Assembly: GCA_900239685.1 (NCBI GenBank)
Contig: OENT01000573.1
Span: forward strand, 1 to 64,000
Direction of reading: 5' to 3'
DNA: 64,000 nt
DNA from: Rotaria macrura
Taxonomy: Eukaryota > Rotifera > Eurotatoria > Philodinida > Philodinidae
Part shown: positions 50,401-63,787 of the stretch, one piece after another
Position numbering within the stretch: position 1 is the stretch's first letter
Layout of the letters: every line of letters starts with the position of its first letter
Notes under the pieces: model-generated
The model's database searches: none
What the model was told of the DNA's origin: nothing
The model's input: only the letters and a program-made list of their open reading frames with translations
Position numbers and translations under genes: made by a program

Positions 50401-51442
50401 AGCCAGGGAAATTTTTTTCATAAAGTTGACTTTCTTCTTGCTCTTGTGTGTCATCGTTAAAAAACTTTTTTCTTTCCCTGGAATTCAGTGACTATGCGGC
50501 TCTCGTTGATTTTTGCTTTCTACTCCGACTGTACTTGCAAATCTTTGATGTTTTTTTTCAAACTCGTTTGTTGGAAATTTCATTGTGCAAAGTGAAGTCG
50601 TTTGAAATCATCGCATGATATTTTGAATTTATTAATTTTAGAAAAACACACTAAATCATATTTACCAGTAACACACGTGATGCTCTAATGTCGACTGATA
50701 ATGAACAAACTCTGAAAACTGATGTAAGTACATAAATATTGGGTTTTTTTATTTAAGTCAAGAATAGCTGTTTTCCATTGTGAACTTCGTAAACTGAAAT
50801 AGTTTTCGCATAAAATTTGAGGATTACTAAACGATTTCTTCTCGAAATCATCCAGTCGATTGGAGATCAGTAGTAGAAGCAAAGATATTCATCAGTTTCA
50901 TTTCGTGGCAATAGAATTTCTTCAAAACACTAGATCTTGCTAACTCGTCATGTTTCATAACGACAGTGTAGAAATTAAAGAAAAATGACTGAAATTCACA
51001 TGAAAATATTTTTGAAAAGTGATCAACTCGAAACGATCATCATCGAATAGAACTCTATTTATGGAATATCAGCTATTTGAAAAATAAAAAAATTGATTCT
51101 GTAGAAAAGGTTTTTTCGTTGACGCTATTGTGCTTTTTTTAATATCAAAAAGTGTCTTAGTCAAGTTGCCATACAAACAATAAGATCTAAGTCTGAGTCA
51201 TAGCCGAGGTAGCATATTTGAATCTTAAATATGGTGGTAACTTTTACTTTGTCGGAGTATAACCAAGCACACAATCTTACTCAATTAATGCCACTATAAA
51301 CATATTATTGTCTTCGTAATTCTATGGAGTTTAAACATCTACAATAATTATTGTCATGAAGAATTCATGCAAATTATGAGGCCTAATAAAATGTGTCTTA
51401 GTCACATCATTGATTATCTATTGACGGATAGGGCTTTTATAG

Positions 51443-54400
51443 TCTCTGATTCTATTTTGAAGGGGAAGACGTCAGATACAACAGGCCACAGTGGACCCAC
51501 GGGCGGCGATGGGAAACGAAAGCAGAAAGGTTCTCCAAAATCAAAGAAAGGTATTCGTGTAATTTTCAATTTTCATTATGTACATGTCAGAGACCGAAAC
51601 GAATAGAAAAATCTCAATTCGATTCTAATTGATTCGGTTAATTTCTGTATTCGGTTTGATTCGATTCGACCTACTTTTTCGAAATCTCCATTCGATCCGA
51701 TCCGATTCGACAGAGTCCATGCTCGATTCGATTCCATTCGACTCATACACAATAGAAGATAGCATCATTGCTCATAGAGTGTGTGTGCAGGCATGGTAAG
51801 CTAGCTTCATCTGTATCGATGGACAGTATTCTTTTATTTTGCTTTTAAATGAATTTCGCAAAGAATAATCATAATATAAATACAGATTCCACAAGAAAAA
51901 GTAATAATATAACAAAAAAAGCGATTGAGCAGGGGTGCATCTAAAGATTCTAATCAAGAGAAAGAACTATCTTATCTATTTTCCAAACTGGACTTTTATT
52001 CCACTTGTACCTACATTTCGTTGAATTTTCTGAGAATGCTGAGATCTTCCGGCTATTGAAAACGTTTTAGTACCAATACCAGGGATTTTTTTATCTATGG
52101 TTTATTTTTTGACCTGATTTACAACTAAAACTGCGATCTTTTAGGTTTTTGCCGCTTGCTTTGGATTTCGTAGGATCTCAATGATTTTCTCAAAATTTTT
52201 CAAAAATACTAGTCACTGTGGGAGCTGTTGTCTTGAATTTGGTTTCCACAGAATTGGTCTGAACTTTTTAGTATACATATCGCATTTCGAAAGTAATAAA
52301 ATCTCAGCTTTCACCCATTGATTGTATCAGTACAAAACTGCAAGCCCACGTGTAGGCAGCTGAACAATATTATAATCTATATAGAAAAACATTGCGGTGA
52401 AATAAAGAAGAAATATAGTGGAAGTAGAAATATCAATCACTGTTACTTTCGATTAAGCTAATAAATAGTTTGTTTCTCACTATCGGGAGGTCAAAATTCG
52501 AACTTCTTTGCATGACAATTTGTCTATCAGAGATGAACTGCCACCCGATGGTATTATTGCTGTAAGGTGTTACAATGATACGACACATAGCGTGAAAAAT
52601 ATTTGACAATGACACTCAGTGCTGCAATTCGGAAGTGAAACCGAATAGACACTTCTGATTCGATTCGATTCTATCCGACCTACTTTTTCAAAATCTCAAT
52701 TGGATTCGATTCGTTTTCGTTCTCCGGCAAATGTTAACTTCAGCTTCCACTACCAGTTTCAGAAAACACTTAGTCGTACTGTTCTTTCAAAGATTTCCCA
52801 AAAAAATAGTCAAAGATCAATATAGATGTTCCACCAAAGTTAATCGGAAAAAATATTTTTTTCCTTTCTAAACATCGTTCTTTCAAGAAAAATTTTAACA
52901 AAAAAACGTTCCAATGCCTTCTGTCTTCAAATTTTTGACATAATCTACACGAAAAAAAGTAGAAAATCATCTAGGTAGAAGTCACCATGTATTTGGATTG
53001 ACAAGAACTCAAATGAATTTATAGATTTGCTTGTAAATTATTGTTTTGCTTCGCTTAGCGAGAATAGAAAATCAAAAGAATTCAATCAAATATTTCATCA
53101 TGCAAGACAATCTTCAAATGTCTGCTTGTTTGATTTTGTTTTCTTTCTCTTTATGTTGAGACATACAGTTTTAGAAGATAACTGAGACATGATCGAAAAG
53201 AAATCTTCAAAACATATCTCTTTTTAAATTTATTGTTGACAAGACTGTTAAATGAATCGCTAGCCTCTAAATAATTTGATATATCAGTTACTTGATGGTG
53301 GACAGTCAGTTTTCAAAGTGAATACATTGAGAAGACCGTTTCAGACGATTGCTTGAATCACACATAGAAGCGGAAGATAGAAGATGATGCAAATTCCACT
53401 GGCAAAACTGAACTTTGATATTGGATTTCAGTAACTTCAAGAAAATCAGCCTCATCCGATGAAGAAAACCGAAGCGATGAAAATCCGAAAGTTCAGGACG
53501 AATCCGAGGTGGCTCCTGGAAAGCCAACACCTAGATTACCACGAAAATCCACTGGAAAAGGGTGAATTTCCATAAATCCTATCATACATTGCGATTATGA
53601 TTTATTTCTTAGGCAACAACCAAACCAATCACTAGAGACTTCATCTGACGAGGCCGTGAGTAGGTCACCTAATCAAAGTTCGTCAATGCTTACATCGCAA
53701 CATACACAGCAACCTGAGAATTCTTACCCGCCAAATGGAAACAATCCTGAGTTGTGCAATTCATATCAAGCTTCTGGAAATGCAAGGAATTCAGTAGACT
53801 CAATGACGACTGGTAGACGGACATCAACAAGTTCTAAGAAATCGATCGATTCATCGAATGCAACTTCCTCGCTTCCTTCCCAGGCTCCTTCAAACCGGAG
53901 TGATACAAGTAAGAGCATTCACAGATGTATTCTTTATCCGGCAACCACTAGAAGAAACTCGACGAATTCCATCGTTAAGGCCTCAACCAGCTAAGATTTC
54001 AAATTTAGAATTTCAGTTATAAGATTGTGCCCTTTTCTAATCGCACTGTACACTACGGAAAAATATTTCGACATTGAGTTCAAGTCATTAAATATGTTTA
54101 GCCTTTAATTTTTATCTTACCCCTTCCCCCATAATACAAGCCGGCAGGACTTCTAATATTGGCGGGTGGATGTAATGTGAAAGGAAAAGAAAAAAGTTAC
54201 AATGTTGTCGATTACAAATTGATCAGAGCCGTTCCATGAATTTCTTTTTAGATAAGTTTGGCCAAGAAAACATCGAACGTTCATCTTTCCAAATCCAATC
54301 GATAAAATATTTTACATGTCTATTGATTGACCATCAATCGATGTAGGCCTATTGAATAAGAAAAGTATGAACGAAAAGAAATGAGCATGAAATAAATACA

Positions 54401-57400
54401 TCACCAAATGATACCTTTTCATTTCCTAATGGCAAACAAGTATTTCAAAACAGATAAAACTTATTGACTAGAATAAAAATTATACTGTCCTTCATCAGAC
54501 AGGCTCGATTTGGTCTGGAATAGTGATCGAATCTTTGAATCAATTTAAAAAACAGTTTAGTTTGAACTTCATAGATGAAATGCATCTCACATTGAATCTA
54601 ACTCAAAACTTTCTAGATGTGTAGGAAAATTCAAAATCTTCTCAAACATGACTTTCCTAGAATTTCTATTTATTCAGAGTGAGTTCTTTTTCCTAGATAT
54701 CGATGTATTTCTAGGATCGTGGCGGCTAAAACTAAAGAAACAATGAAGATAACCTTGTATCTGGATGTTTCAACTTCGATAGATATGAGTCAGTCAGTTT
54801 AATGAACTCATGATTTTATTCACTTCATGATATCATTATTCGTTTGGAAACAAATATTTTCTTTTTATAATAGTTTTCACAATAAGGATTGATCTGGTCT
54901 GAGATAGGAGCAAAGGAAAGACGCAGTCAAAACAATATGAAATCCCAAAAGTGAAAAAATTGACTGACTCATGACCAATACGCCAGCCGATCTTACTAGG
55001 ATCCATTCAGTAATAGTCCAAAAAACAATATTTTAAAAAGCGTTGTTACGCATGACAGATACGAGTAATTTTGAACTTATGTAAGCGAAATTACCGACTT
55101 TTTAGATGCAGGTGATGAACAACATAAAGAAGACGAAGAAATACGAAAAAGCGGAACTAGCACGACCAAAACAGATGAGAATGATAGTCAAACTCGTGAA
55201 CCTCGGTCAGCCATTAACAACCAGTATTTAGAATCTAGACTCTCAAAAGTGGCTTCTGACCGTAGATCACCCACCTATGAATCAAATGTGGAACCCACCG
55301 ACCGTAAATTATCTACACCAAATACACCACCATCTACTCCAGAGATACGAACAAAAGAAAGCCAACCCTTGCATACTGTTTCATCAGATTTATCACTCAA
55401 TAAAAACACTAAAGATTCAAAACAATCCTCAATTAGCCCCGATCGAAATCAAGCTAAGCATCAAAAAGGTGATACTGAAGAACCCATCGTCCAATCCAGT
55501 TCTTCTCAAGAATTTTTACAAGTTCCTTCACGGACGGGGAACCAACTAAGACCAACATCGCCGGATGTCGCCGGGCGACGAAACGAGACACAAAAGAATG
55601 ACGATCTAGAATATAAAAAATTACAAACATCCCATCTATCAGCAAGTGTATTAACATCGACTTCGAGTGGGTCTCATCCAATTATTGCATATATACCTTC
55701 TTTACCGTCTTACGCCTTAAGTGATAAAAGCCTGGGAAAAATGATTACTAAATTTTTACACGACAAACATAATCTAAAAGTTATTAGCACCGAATGCAAT
55801 TCAAATTTGGGTATCGGCGTTGTACATCTAGACAACGAGGATGACAAAAATAAGTTATGTAATACTATTAAAAGCATTAATATTGGTTCAACTCCAAATG
55901 AAACCATATTGTTTCAAGCAGAACTTCAGATAGTTTCACACGTGATTGTCAACTCAAAGAATATGGAAGATCTTCCACTTACCCGCGGTGATATATGTCA
56001 GGAATGGATGGAAGTCTACAATGGGAATCGTCCATTACGATGTGATAGATTATGTGATGCATTTCCAAATATATTTCAAGTAAAAACAAACATATTTGAC
56101 GAACTTATAAATGATAAAGCGAAAACCGAATTCTTAATAAAACGGCAAAAAGTCACTGTTTATTTTCAAGCTGATTGTTGTTTTTTCGAAAAATTACCGG
56201 AAACATTTAATACAGATAATTTAAAATTAGCCATCGCTCAACAAATAGCAGTGCCGGAATCATCGATAAACAATATTTACATTCAATATAATAAAGAAGA
56301 AGCTAACGCTGTTGTGTTGACACGTAATGAAGCACGAAAATGGATAGCCCATTCTTACATCCATGTAGATGGACAATTACTTACGAAGACATACACAATT
56401 ATTTATCGTCTTATAGCTCGGTCAGTACCCAAGGAGATTACGGATAAAGATCTAAAAAAGTTAGATATTTTTGCCAATACTCCAGTTGAGATAAAGTTTT
56501 CAGATGATTACGTCATTGTGGCGTTATTGAGCAAGACAATATATGAAGATTGCCTCCGACAGAGTAAATTTCAGATCAATAAACATCTCATCGTTTTCGA
56601 AATTTATTCATCGCCGAATGGACGTAAGAGTAAAGAAATTGATGCTAAGAACTGGTACGAAACGGAAATGTGTATATATAAATCTGATATTATGCAATTT
56701 ATTGGTCAACCGGAACATAAAATTTTTCAATTGAAATGGAACCCGGAAGCGTTTTTAGAGCAATTCAATCGCTGGAATCAATTTAATAGTAACAGTGCCA
56801 GTAATGACCGAGAACGTCAAGAGACAGATGCTAATATGCAACGTCATTTATTACGAATGACAGTAATGTTAAATACGATTGGCGTTTTGAAAAAAGGACG
56901 TTATACCGTTGCCGACAAGGAAGTTCAATTAAATTCGGATCAACTGAAAACAATAGTCTATAACCATCAATCGAAGTTAAAAAATAGGATAACAAAGCCA
57001 TTATCGGCACCAATTCGATTTCTTTATGACAGCACAACAGTCAGGGTGGTGAACGAAGACTGTCTCGTTGCTTACGAAAAATTAGTCTCTCATGGCTATC
57101 GTCCATTACTTCTCAACATGGCCAATGCTCACTCACCGGGTGGTGGTTATCGCAAAGGTGATGGTGCACAAGAAGAGAATATTTTCCGTCGCTCTAATTA
57201 CTATCGTAGTCTTGATATGGATCTTGACAACGGGGAACCAACTGATCGTTCTTATTGTGCATCAGATTGTGCATTAAAGCCACTGAGAAAATCTGATCGC
57301 ATGTATTCCATGGATGAATTTGGAGCGATCTATACATCGGGTTTGACAGTTTTTCGTCATACTGAAAAGATGGGCTACCCTTTTATGGAAAAGCCTATGC

Positions 57401-60400
57401 TTGGTGTTAAATCTATAGCTATAGCTGCTTATCGAGATCCGAAATTGGATAAGAATAATAAAAATCTATTGAGCCCGAAACATTCGATTTGTATGCGTAA
57501 GAAAATTGAAAATATCTTCGCTATTGCTCATCAGCATGAGCATGACTGTCTTGTCCTCTCGGCGTTTGGCTGTGGTGCTTTTCGAAATCCACCAAAACAT
57601 GTTGCAACTATCTTTAAATCTGTTATCGAACAGTACGCAGGTTTTTTCAAGCGCATCTACTTTGCTATTATTGATGATCACAATGCTGGTCAAGATTTTA
57701 ATCCCGATGGCAACTATCAACCTTTCAAAGAGATACTTGAAGACTGGAAGATTGAACCGAAGCAACCGAAGATGCTTGATACAATGGTTGGACCTTGGCG
57801 AATTGTAAATGGGACAAACGATAGCGAGATTATCTTAAGTGACGTTAGAATTTATAATTTATATCCGTGTCGTTACGGAGGCACGTGTCGAGAGTCAGAA
57901 AACGGACAACATTACCGTGAGTATCAACATCCGCCGCTATGTCCAAACACTTATGGTTCAGTAGATTGCAACTTGAGCGACGATAATGATCATATGCTTT
58001 GGTTTAGACACAAAACGAAGCGTTCATCCGGTGCCAAAGCCAGATCGATTGATAGCCCAAGGCACGTAAATCATGACGATAGGCGATCGAGTGACATTGA
58101 GCAGAAATATTTAAATAATCAAAGAGAGCGAACTTCCAATGAGGATGATAACATGGGCGCACAATACGAGGCTCCTAATGGAAAACGTACGCCAGAAGAA
58201 AGTCGTTCAGTCTTGCCAACTTGTCCGTTCACACCATTTCATTGTAAAGACTATACTTCATTAGCAGAATCAAAAAATATAGAGTCGCTCTCTGTTGAAA
58301 TTAAAAATCATTGTCGCAAATTTTTACATGTATGTCGATTTGGTCGTCAATGTCATGAAAAATCAAACTTACATATGGAAACAACTATTCATATCGCACG
58401 AAACATATGCCCATACCATGACAAATGTTCGAAACTCAGTGACGAATATCATCTAAATTCATTTTCCCATGCAGGCATCGCCGATATTCGCCATTTATGT
58501 GTCTATCCTGCATACGATTGTCCAGACTTAAAAAAGCAAGAACATATACGTCGATTTCGGCATCAAGGAAATTACGATCGTAGTAATGTCATTCGATACT
58601 TCGGACTAAATAAAGATGTAGACTTCGTTCGAAATCAAGAGACACTAAGTAATGCGATTTCTCAGTATGCAACCACTTATCTACGTAAAGCTCCAATGAC
58701 AATATCACCTGGCATTACAAGATTCATTAAAGGATTAACACCGGTTTATCAATGTTCAAAAGAAATCTTCGAGTTAATACTCGCTCACAAGCATATTATG
58801 TCGCTCAAACATATAAGTAAACTACAGACACCGACATTCTTAATGGATGCTATTATACGAAATGAAAAGATTCAGTCTATTATGATGAAAAATTACAGTC
58901 AAGTACTTGAAATTACCATAAAGGCATATATTGAAGCTATTGTTTCTGTGGAATATAGTACGAAGAATCCTGAAACCAAACCTCGAGGAGCTGAGGCTAA
59001 ACCGTATTATTCTCAATCATTGATAGAAGCACCATCCTATGAGGACTTCAATGAACGGATTCGAACCAATGAACAGCAACTGAGAATGAAGCTAAATGCA
59101 GAAGAAATCGATGTCATTCGTCGATGTGCTATGGAATTGATTGAGGCCTCATCCAACTATCAGAGGAGTTCAACTAGTATGCAAAAAGCACCGAACGAAT
59201 CGTTGACGACTGATAAATACATTTGTACTCTTCTCGGCCCACAACTTGGTAAAGATAATGGAGATATTGTTCTTGTATTCAAGAAAGAAGTTATGCTTCA
59301 CCCCGATGCCAATTTTTCTATTCGACCAGAGATTTCATTTTTAAACAGAAAGGCATTCATTGATCGACCATGGACCAAAGAGCCTGCTACATCCAGAGAA
59401 AGAATAAAACAGTTTGAAGAATCGAAACTTCATTGCTCAATACTCGGATATGAGCATGCTGTAGCAGCTGAACTCATAGCTGCAGCAGGTCTATCTAAAA
59501 AGACTCTAGAGATGGACCTGAACGCAATCGTAACATATATGAGAAGTATTGATCCAGATCAATCATTCGAAGGGCATTTGCCTGATTTAATACCACTAGA
59601 TTACATAGAGAACATTTACATACCAAAAAACATCTTCGCTTCTCTTTCAACAGCAGTTCAAAAATTGGCAAAATCAACTTTTAATGGTTCATTAAAGATA
59701 ACAGATCACGATATTAGCATTAATCCTTCAGCTGGTAGAGGATCGCGTGCATTCGAAAATAATCGTAGCGAATATCAGCATTTTGTTGTTAATAATATAG
59801 TTGAAAAGACTACTTATAACATGGAACATTCAGAACAGTTCAATGGTATTTCTATCACTTTACCGCCGAGTCGCTTAGTCGAACATGTTGCGTTACCTTT
59901 TACTATAAAGCAAATCTATGAACAATATCGTCAAAATACAAAACGCGACTCAATATCTGATGAAATCTACATTTATTGGAAAGCTATGTATGGTGATTTA
60001 ATGATTACATTATCGAGTGAACTAATCGATACCGTTTGTAATCGGAAACATATTCCAAGTCTTGTTTGCTACATTGCTGAGACACCATCAACCACAACCC
60101 GTAATTATCATGAGTCGTATTCGTACTTGAATTATGGTGATCCATTTCAGCATGTATCCATTATTGATGAGCATTCTGTTTCAGCATGTTCAAATACATT
60201 TCATAGAGGCTGTAACGTAGAAGATTTTATTTATTATTATTTAAAGCTCGATCGAAAATCTGGCCAAGTAACTCTTTCGCATGCGGGTCCAAGTAGTCTC
60301 TACAGTTTTGAAATATTATCGCACAAATTTCCCTCATCGAACCTTAACTTAAATGATTTAAATTATGTTCATGTTAGTGCCGGCGTAAACAAAGTACCTA

Positions 60401-61478
60401 TTCGCAATATAATGGTTTGTTTTCATCCAGTACCCATCATGCATCCTTCAGTCGAGAAAAATTTCAAACCAACAAACATTTCTCCAAGCCAAGAAAATTC
60501 TCGTAATTCTAATCAACGTCAATCATCAGCAGCTTCAAGATCGACCGACGATAAGCCAAAATCTACTTTGTCGAAATTTGGTCATGCCATCGCTGACTTT
60601 GTTGGTATTGATTTTGACAAGAAAAAATTACAGCCATGCCCGAAATCAATAGATTGTCTTCAACAAGCATCTGCTGAGCATTGCAAGCGGTATTCTCATC
60701 CTTGTCGATTTTCTGAACTCTGTCGTAATCAAGATAAAGAGCCACATTTCACACATGAGTCACATAGAGTAAGCGAGTGTGGAATGGGTAAATCTTGTTC
60801 GCGCATTAATAATCCTGTACATCGAGCGATGTACCGGCATATCGGTCTTCCTGATTTTCTAATACCATGTCGCGATCAAAGTACCTGTAGAGATCAGTCA
60901 AGCGAACATCGCATAAAATACTCTCACGGTGAAAATGTCAGAAGTATATTAGAAGCAGCACCAGCACCCAGCAAACCACGTAAGTTGTCTTTTCTCAAAC
61001 TAAAAAGTAAAATCATGATTAATTTACATTCAATGTTTCTTTTCAATTAAAAGGTAAAATATCCAGAACATTATCGGTGCCAGATTCAAGTCATGACGAA
61101 CACTCCTACAATCGTGATGTTCGACCACAGAAAAAAATCGGTAGCGAATATCATGACGAAAAACTACATTGCCGATATGGATCAAAATGTCGTGACCAAA
61201 AGGATGCGCGACATTGTTCCCGTTATTCTCATCCAGATGTACATGAACTAAAGCCGTCTTCTAATCCAGATCGTTCACGACCACCGTGCGAGTTTGGTTC
61301 TGCTTGCTATAATACAACTGATCCTGATCATCGGTCGAAATACTCTCATCCAGATGTACACGAACTAAAGCCGTCGTCGAATCAAGATCGTACACGAGAA
61401 CTGTGTCCGTTTGGTTTTGCTTGCTATTATCAAACTGATCCTAATCATCGGCTGAAATACTCGCATCCATCTGAATAA
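51443..61478 (+). CDS. Giant PBZ zinc-finger / microbial-type PARG macrodomain protein (5' end incomplete)
   Basis: Model join(<51443..51550,53432..53561,53613..53908,55112..60979,61054..61478), at least 2275 residues, phases consistent at all four junctions; the start codon lies upstream and was not found. Order: basic then Ser/Thr-rich disordered head (KRKQKGSPKSKK, SASSDEENRSDENPK); two RRM-like alpha/beta segments (about 55675-56060 and 56150-56620, inferred); a macrodomain of the microbial PARG type (about 57000-57740) with the catalytic signature GGGYRKGDGAQEE and LVLSAFGCGAFRNPPKHVA; then twelve PBZ-type fingers, C-x5/6-C-x6/7-H-x5-H with one long variant: 57868-57930; 58222-58329; 58333-58392; 58408-58470; 58498-58563; 60637-60699; 60703-60765; 60778-60840; 60868-60927; 61170-61232; 61287-61349; 61404-61466. 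Between fingers 5 and 6 lies ~2 kb of unassigned folded sequence. PARG cleaves poly(ADP-ribose) and PBZ binds it, so a role in ADP-ribose signalling, perhaps in DNA repair, is likely (inference). AATAAA follows at 61551. Confidence 0.75.
51588..52727. mobile_element. TTCGATTC-rich interspersed element, copy B, in an intron of the PBZ-PARG gene
   Basis: The left end CAGAGACCGAAACGAATAG and the inverted right end CGATTCGTTTTCGTTCTCCGG match the ends of copy A (40166-41044), and most of the interior aligns. It is longer (1140 bp) because of about 115 extra bases near 52327-52440 and extra TTCGATTC words near the left end. The target duplication is not clear here. It lies in the 1.9 kb intron 51551-53431. 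Confidence 0.65.
57139..57177 (+). other. Microbial-type PARG catalytic signature
   Basis: Codons for GGG-YRKGDGA-QEE, that is GGG-x7-QEE, within the GGG-x6-8-QEE consensus of poly(ADP-ribose) glycohydrolases. The two adjacent glutamates are the expected catalytic residues, and the glycines form the diphosphate-binding loop. All key residues are present, so activity is plausible. Confidence 0.8.
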
Positions 61479-61550
61479 GAAAACAGAAACAGATCGATTC
61501 TGCCACAAACCGTTTAATCCAGAAGTATGCTCTGCTATTTTTTTACTCGA

Positions 61551-61556
61551 AATAAA
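61551..61556 (+). promoter_or_regulatory. Polyadenylation signal AATAAA of the PBZ-PARG gene
   Basis: AATAAA about 73 bases after the stop at 61478. From here to 63787 I see AT-rich intergenic DNA without a supported gene. Confidence 0.5.
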
Positions 61557-63787
61557 ATAAATTTTTCAAGCTTTTCTGAGAATTCTATACGAATCTACTG
61601 AGTTCTATGCATGCTTCAGAAATGTCCAAGAACAAAACTATCGACTATATGTACCCAAACACAATATAACCCGCATGGATGATTTATGCACCAATGGAAT
61701 ACTGTAAAAAGAAAATCATTGTTGATTATCAAAGAGTTAACACTGTTTGTTATTTGACATAGAATCATTCTAGTTTATTTTTAGAAGAAAATGTTTACTT
61801 TCATATGATTATTGATAATCGATATGCTTAGTGGTAAGACAATGAAAAATCGTCCATGCATAAAAATCTCAAGGAAAGACCTATTACTTACTATTAGCTA
61901 ATAATCATAGCTTTTTAATATAATTACAAAGAAGAACAATCGAAAAGATGGGTTCAATAACAAAAAACTTTCATTATGTGAAATCATCGACTCAAAAAAC
62001 TCGAATTAGATATTCAAAATCATTCATCTATTTGTCATAATAGTAATAATTATAGAGAAAATTATTTGGATTGATAGTTAATAGGTTATCTCTTTCAATC
62101 GATTGTTAATTGTCTTGAAATTTAATCGAATCTTAAGGTAAAAAATTTTCTTTTAACATCGTTCTAAAAGAATCGGATCAAGTCTTGATATCGCTTGAGA
62201 TTGTTCTTTAATTTCTTGCTCAAAGTTAAGACCATATTTTCATTTTTCTAATTGTACGCAACAAAACTTAATATGACATCTATATTTTGAACAGCAAAAC
62301 AATCTCAAGTAGATTGTTCAAGATAAATCAATGGAAGATAAAATTAAAATCATGATCGATAGAAAAACATCAACATTTGTCGAGAATGCTATGACAACAT
62401 ATAGCTATTGACTTTGCCATGCTACTATCAAATTTGATACTACTCATGGAAAATCAAATTTAATGAAACTATACGAAGATTTCTTGATGTAGATCTCTCA
62501 TAAAATGCTAAAGATTTTTTCAGAACAATTCATCAATTAAATCAGGATTCGTCCGTTTATTTCTATCTGGAATGTTTAATAAAACCGCATTAGCTTTTAA
62601 AAGTTGTTAATATCTAAAAGAGATGAGACATACACATGTCACATAAACGCCAATGTTGTCTTTTTACACACTTACTTTTAACTGTTATCTAACATAGATC
62701 TGTGATATACAAATAAACAGCTCATGTACAGTTAATTTCCATACCGGTGGAGATAACATCATGCGTAATCATGATTTTCACTAATAAGAAAGGTCACAAT
62801 AGAAATTTTATTGCAAGCGATTTTCAGTATGCAATACCAAAAATGATATATTTGTTTCGCTACTGCTGTGGGATATACAGATGATCTTACAAAAAAATTG
62901 AGATTTGAGATTCCGATTATCAAATGGATCTTCATGCCTGGAGGTGTGTTCACAGACAATGATGTGCACAATACGTCTTTAAATGTTTTAAGAACATTAT
63001 CAAAGAAATTCAATCACAGCTCAATAAATCTGAATTCAAACATTCGGATATTCATCGTGATGTTCGTCTAAATTCACTCATCGAACCAAAATTCTCGTGG
63101 AAATAGAATACCAATTTCTTCATGTACAACGAAGTAGACAATTACTCACAGACGTGCATTCTCTGATTAGATTTTCGATGTGTACAAACGTTTGAATCAA
63201 GTATAGCTGAGCATCGTATGACTTGACTTTTCTGTATTAAATGATACTTTATCTTTCAACTGTTCAGTGCTTCAAAAAATTATGAATTATCTGAAATTTC
63301 CAAAATCTCTAAAAACTATTGGCTTACAGTATTGTATATTTATTGTTTTGATAGAAACTTTGGAAATCTGAATATAGCTCAACTGGTTAATAAGCAATAT
63401 ACTCAAGTCGAATGGTAATGAGATAGTAATAAAGAGTGATTTATTTAGAAGGTATGCTATGTTTCAAGTGAGGTGTTTATAATTTATGTTCAGATGTTAT
63501 TTTCTCCATTCAGAAAAATATGTGCCACGAGTGCTATGTCTGAGGATATTAGAAAACAAAATAACGATGTGTGTTAGATGTACAATTCATTAACAGTGGT
63601 ACTGTCTTGCTATGCTGTAAACATCTAATAGAATTGCAAGAATGTTAAACAATTGTTTTTCCAGTTTTTGTGTTTTGCTCGGTAGTCCTGATCGAAACAA
63701 TTATATTAAACTACTTGGTTGATTGGCAACAAGATTCTATTCTAAAACAAAGCGTTTTAATCGATATTAGCGTTAAAAATATAAATA

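Noticed and set aside
55249-55251. GTG at the left of the large open frame as a start codon
   Set aside because: Eukaryotic genes rarely start at GTG; the frame continues upstream to a good acceptor at 55110-55111 that joins in phase to the exon ending at 53908.
61077-61478. The three-finger C-terminal frame as a separate small gene
   Set aside because: A GTAAGT donor at 60980 and an acceptor at 61052-61053 join it in phase to the large exon, and its fingers match those before it.
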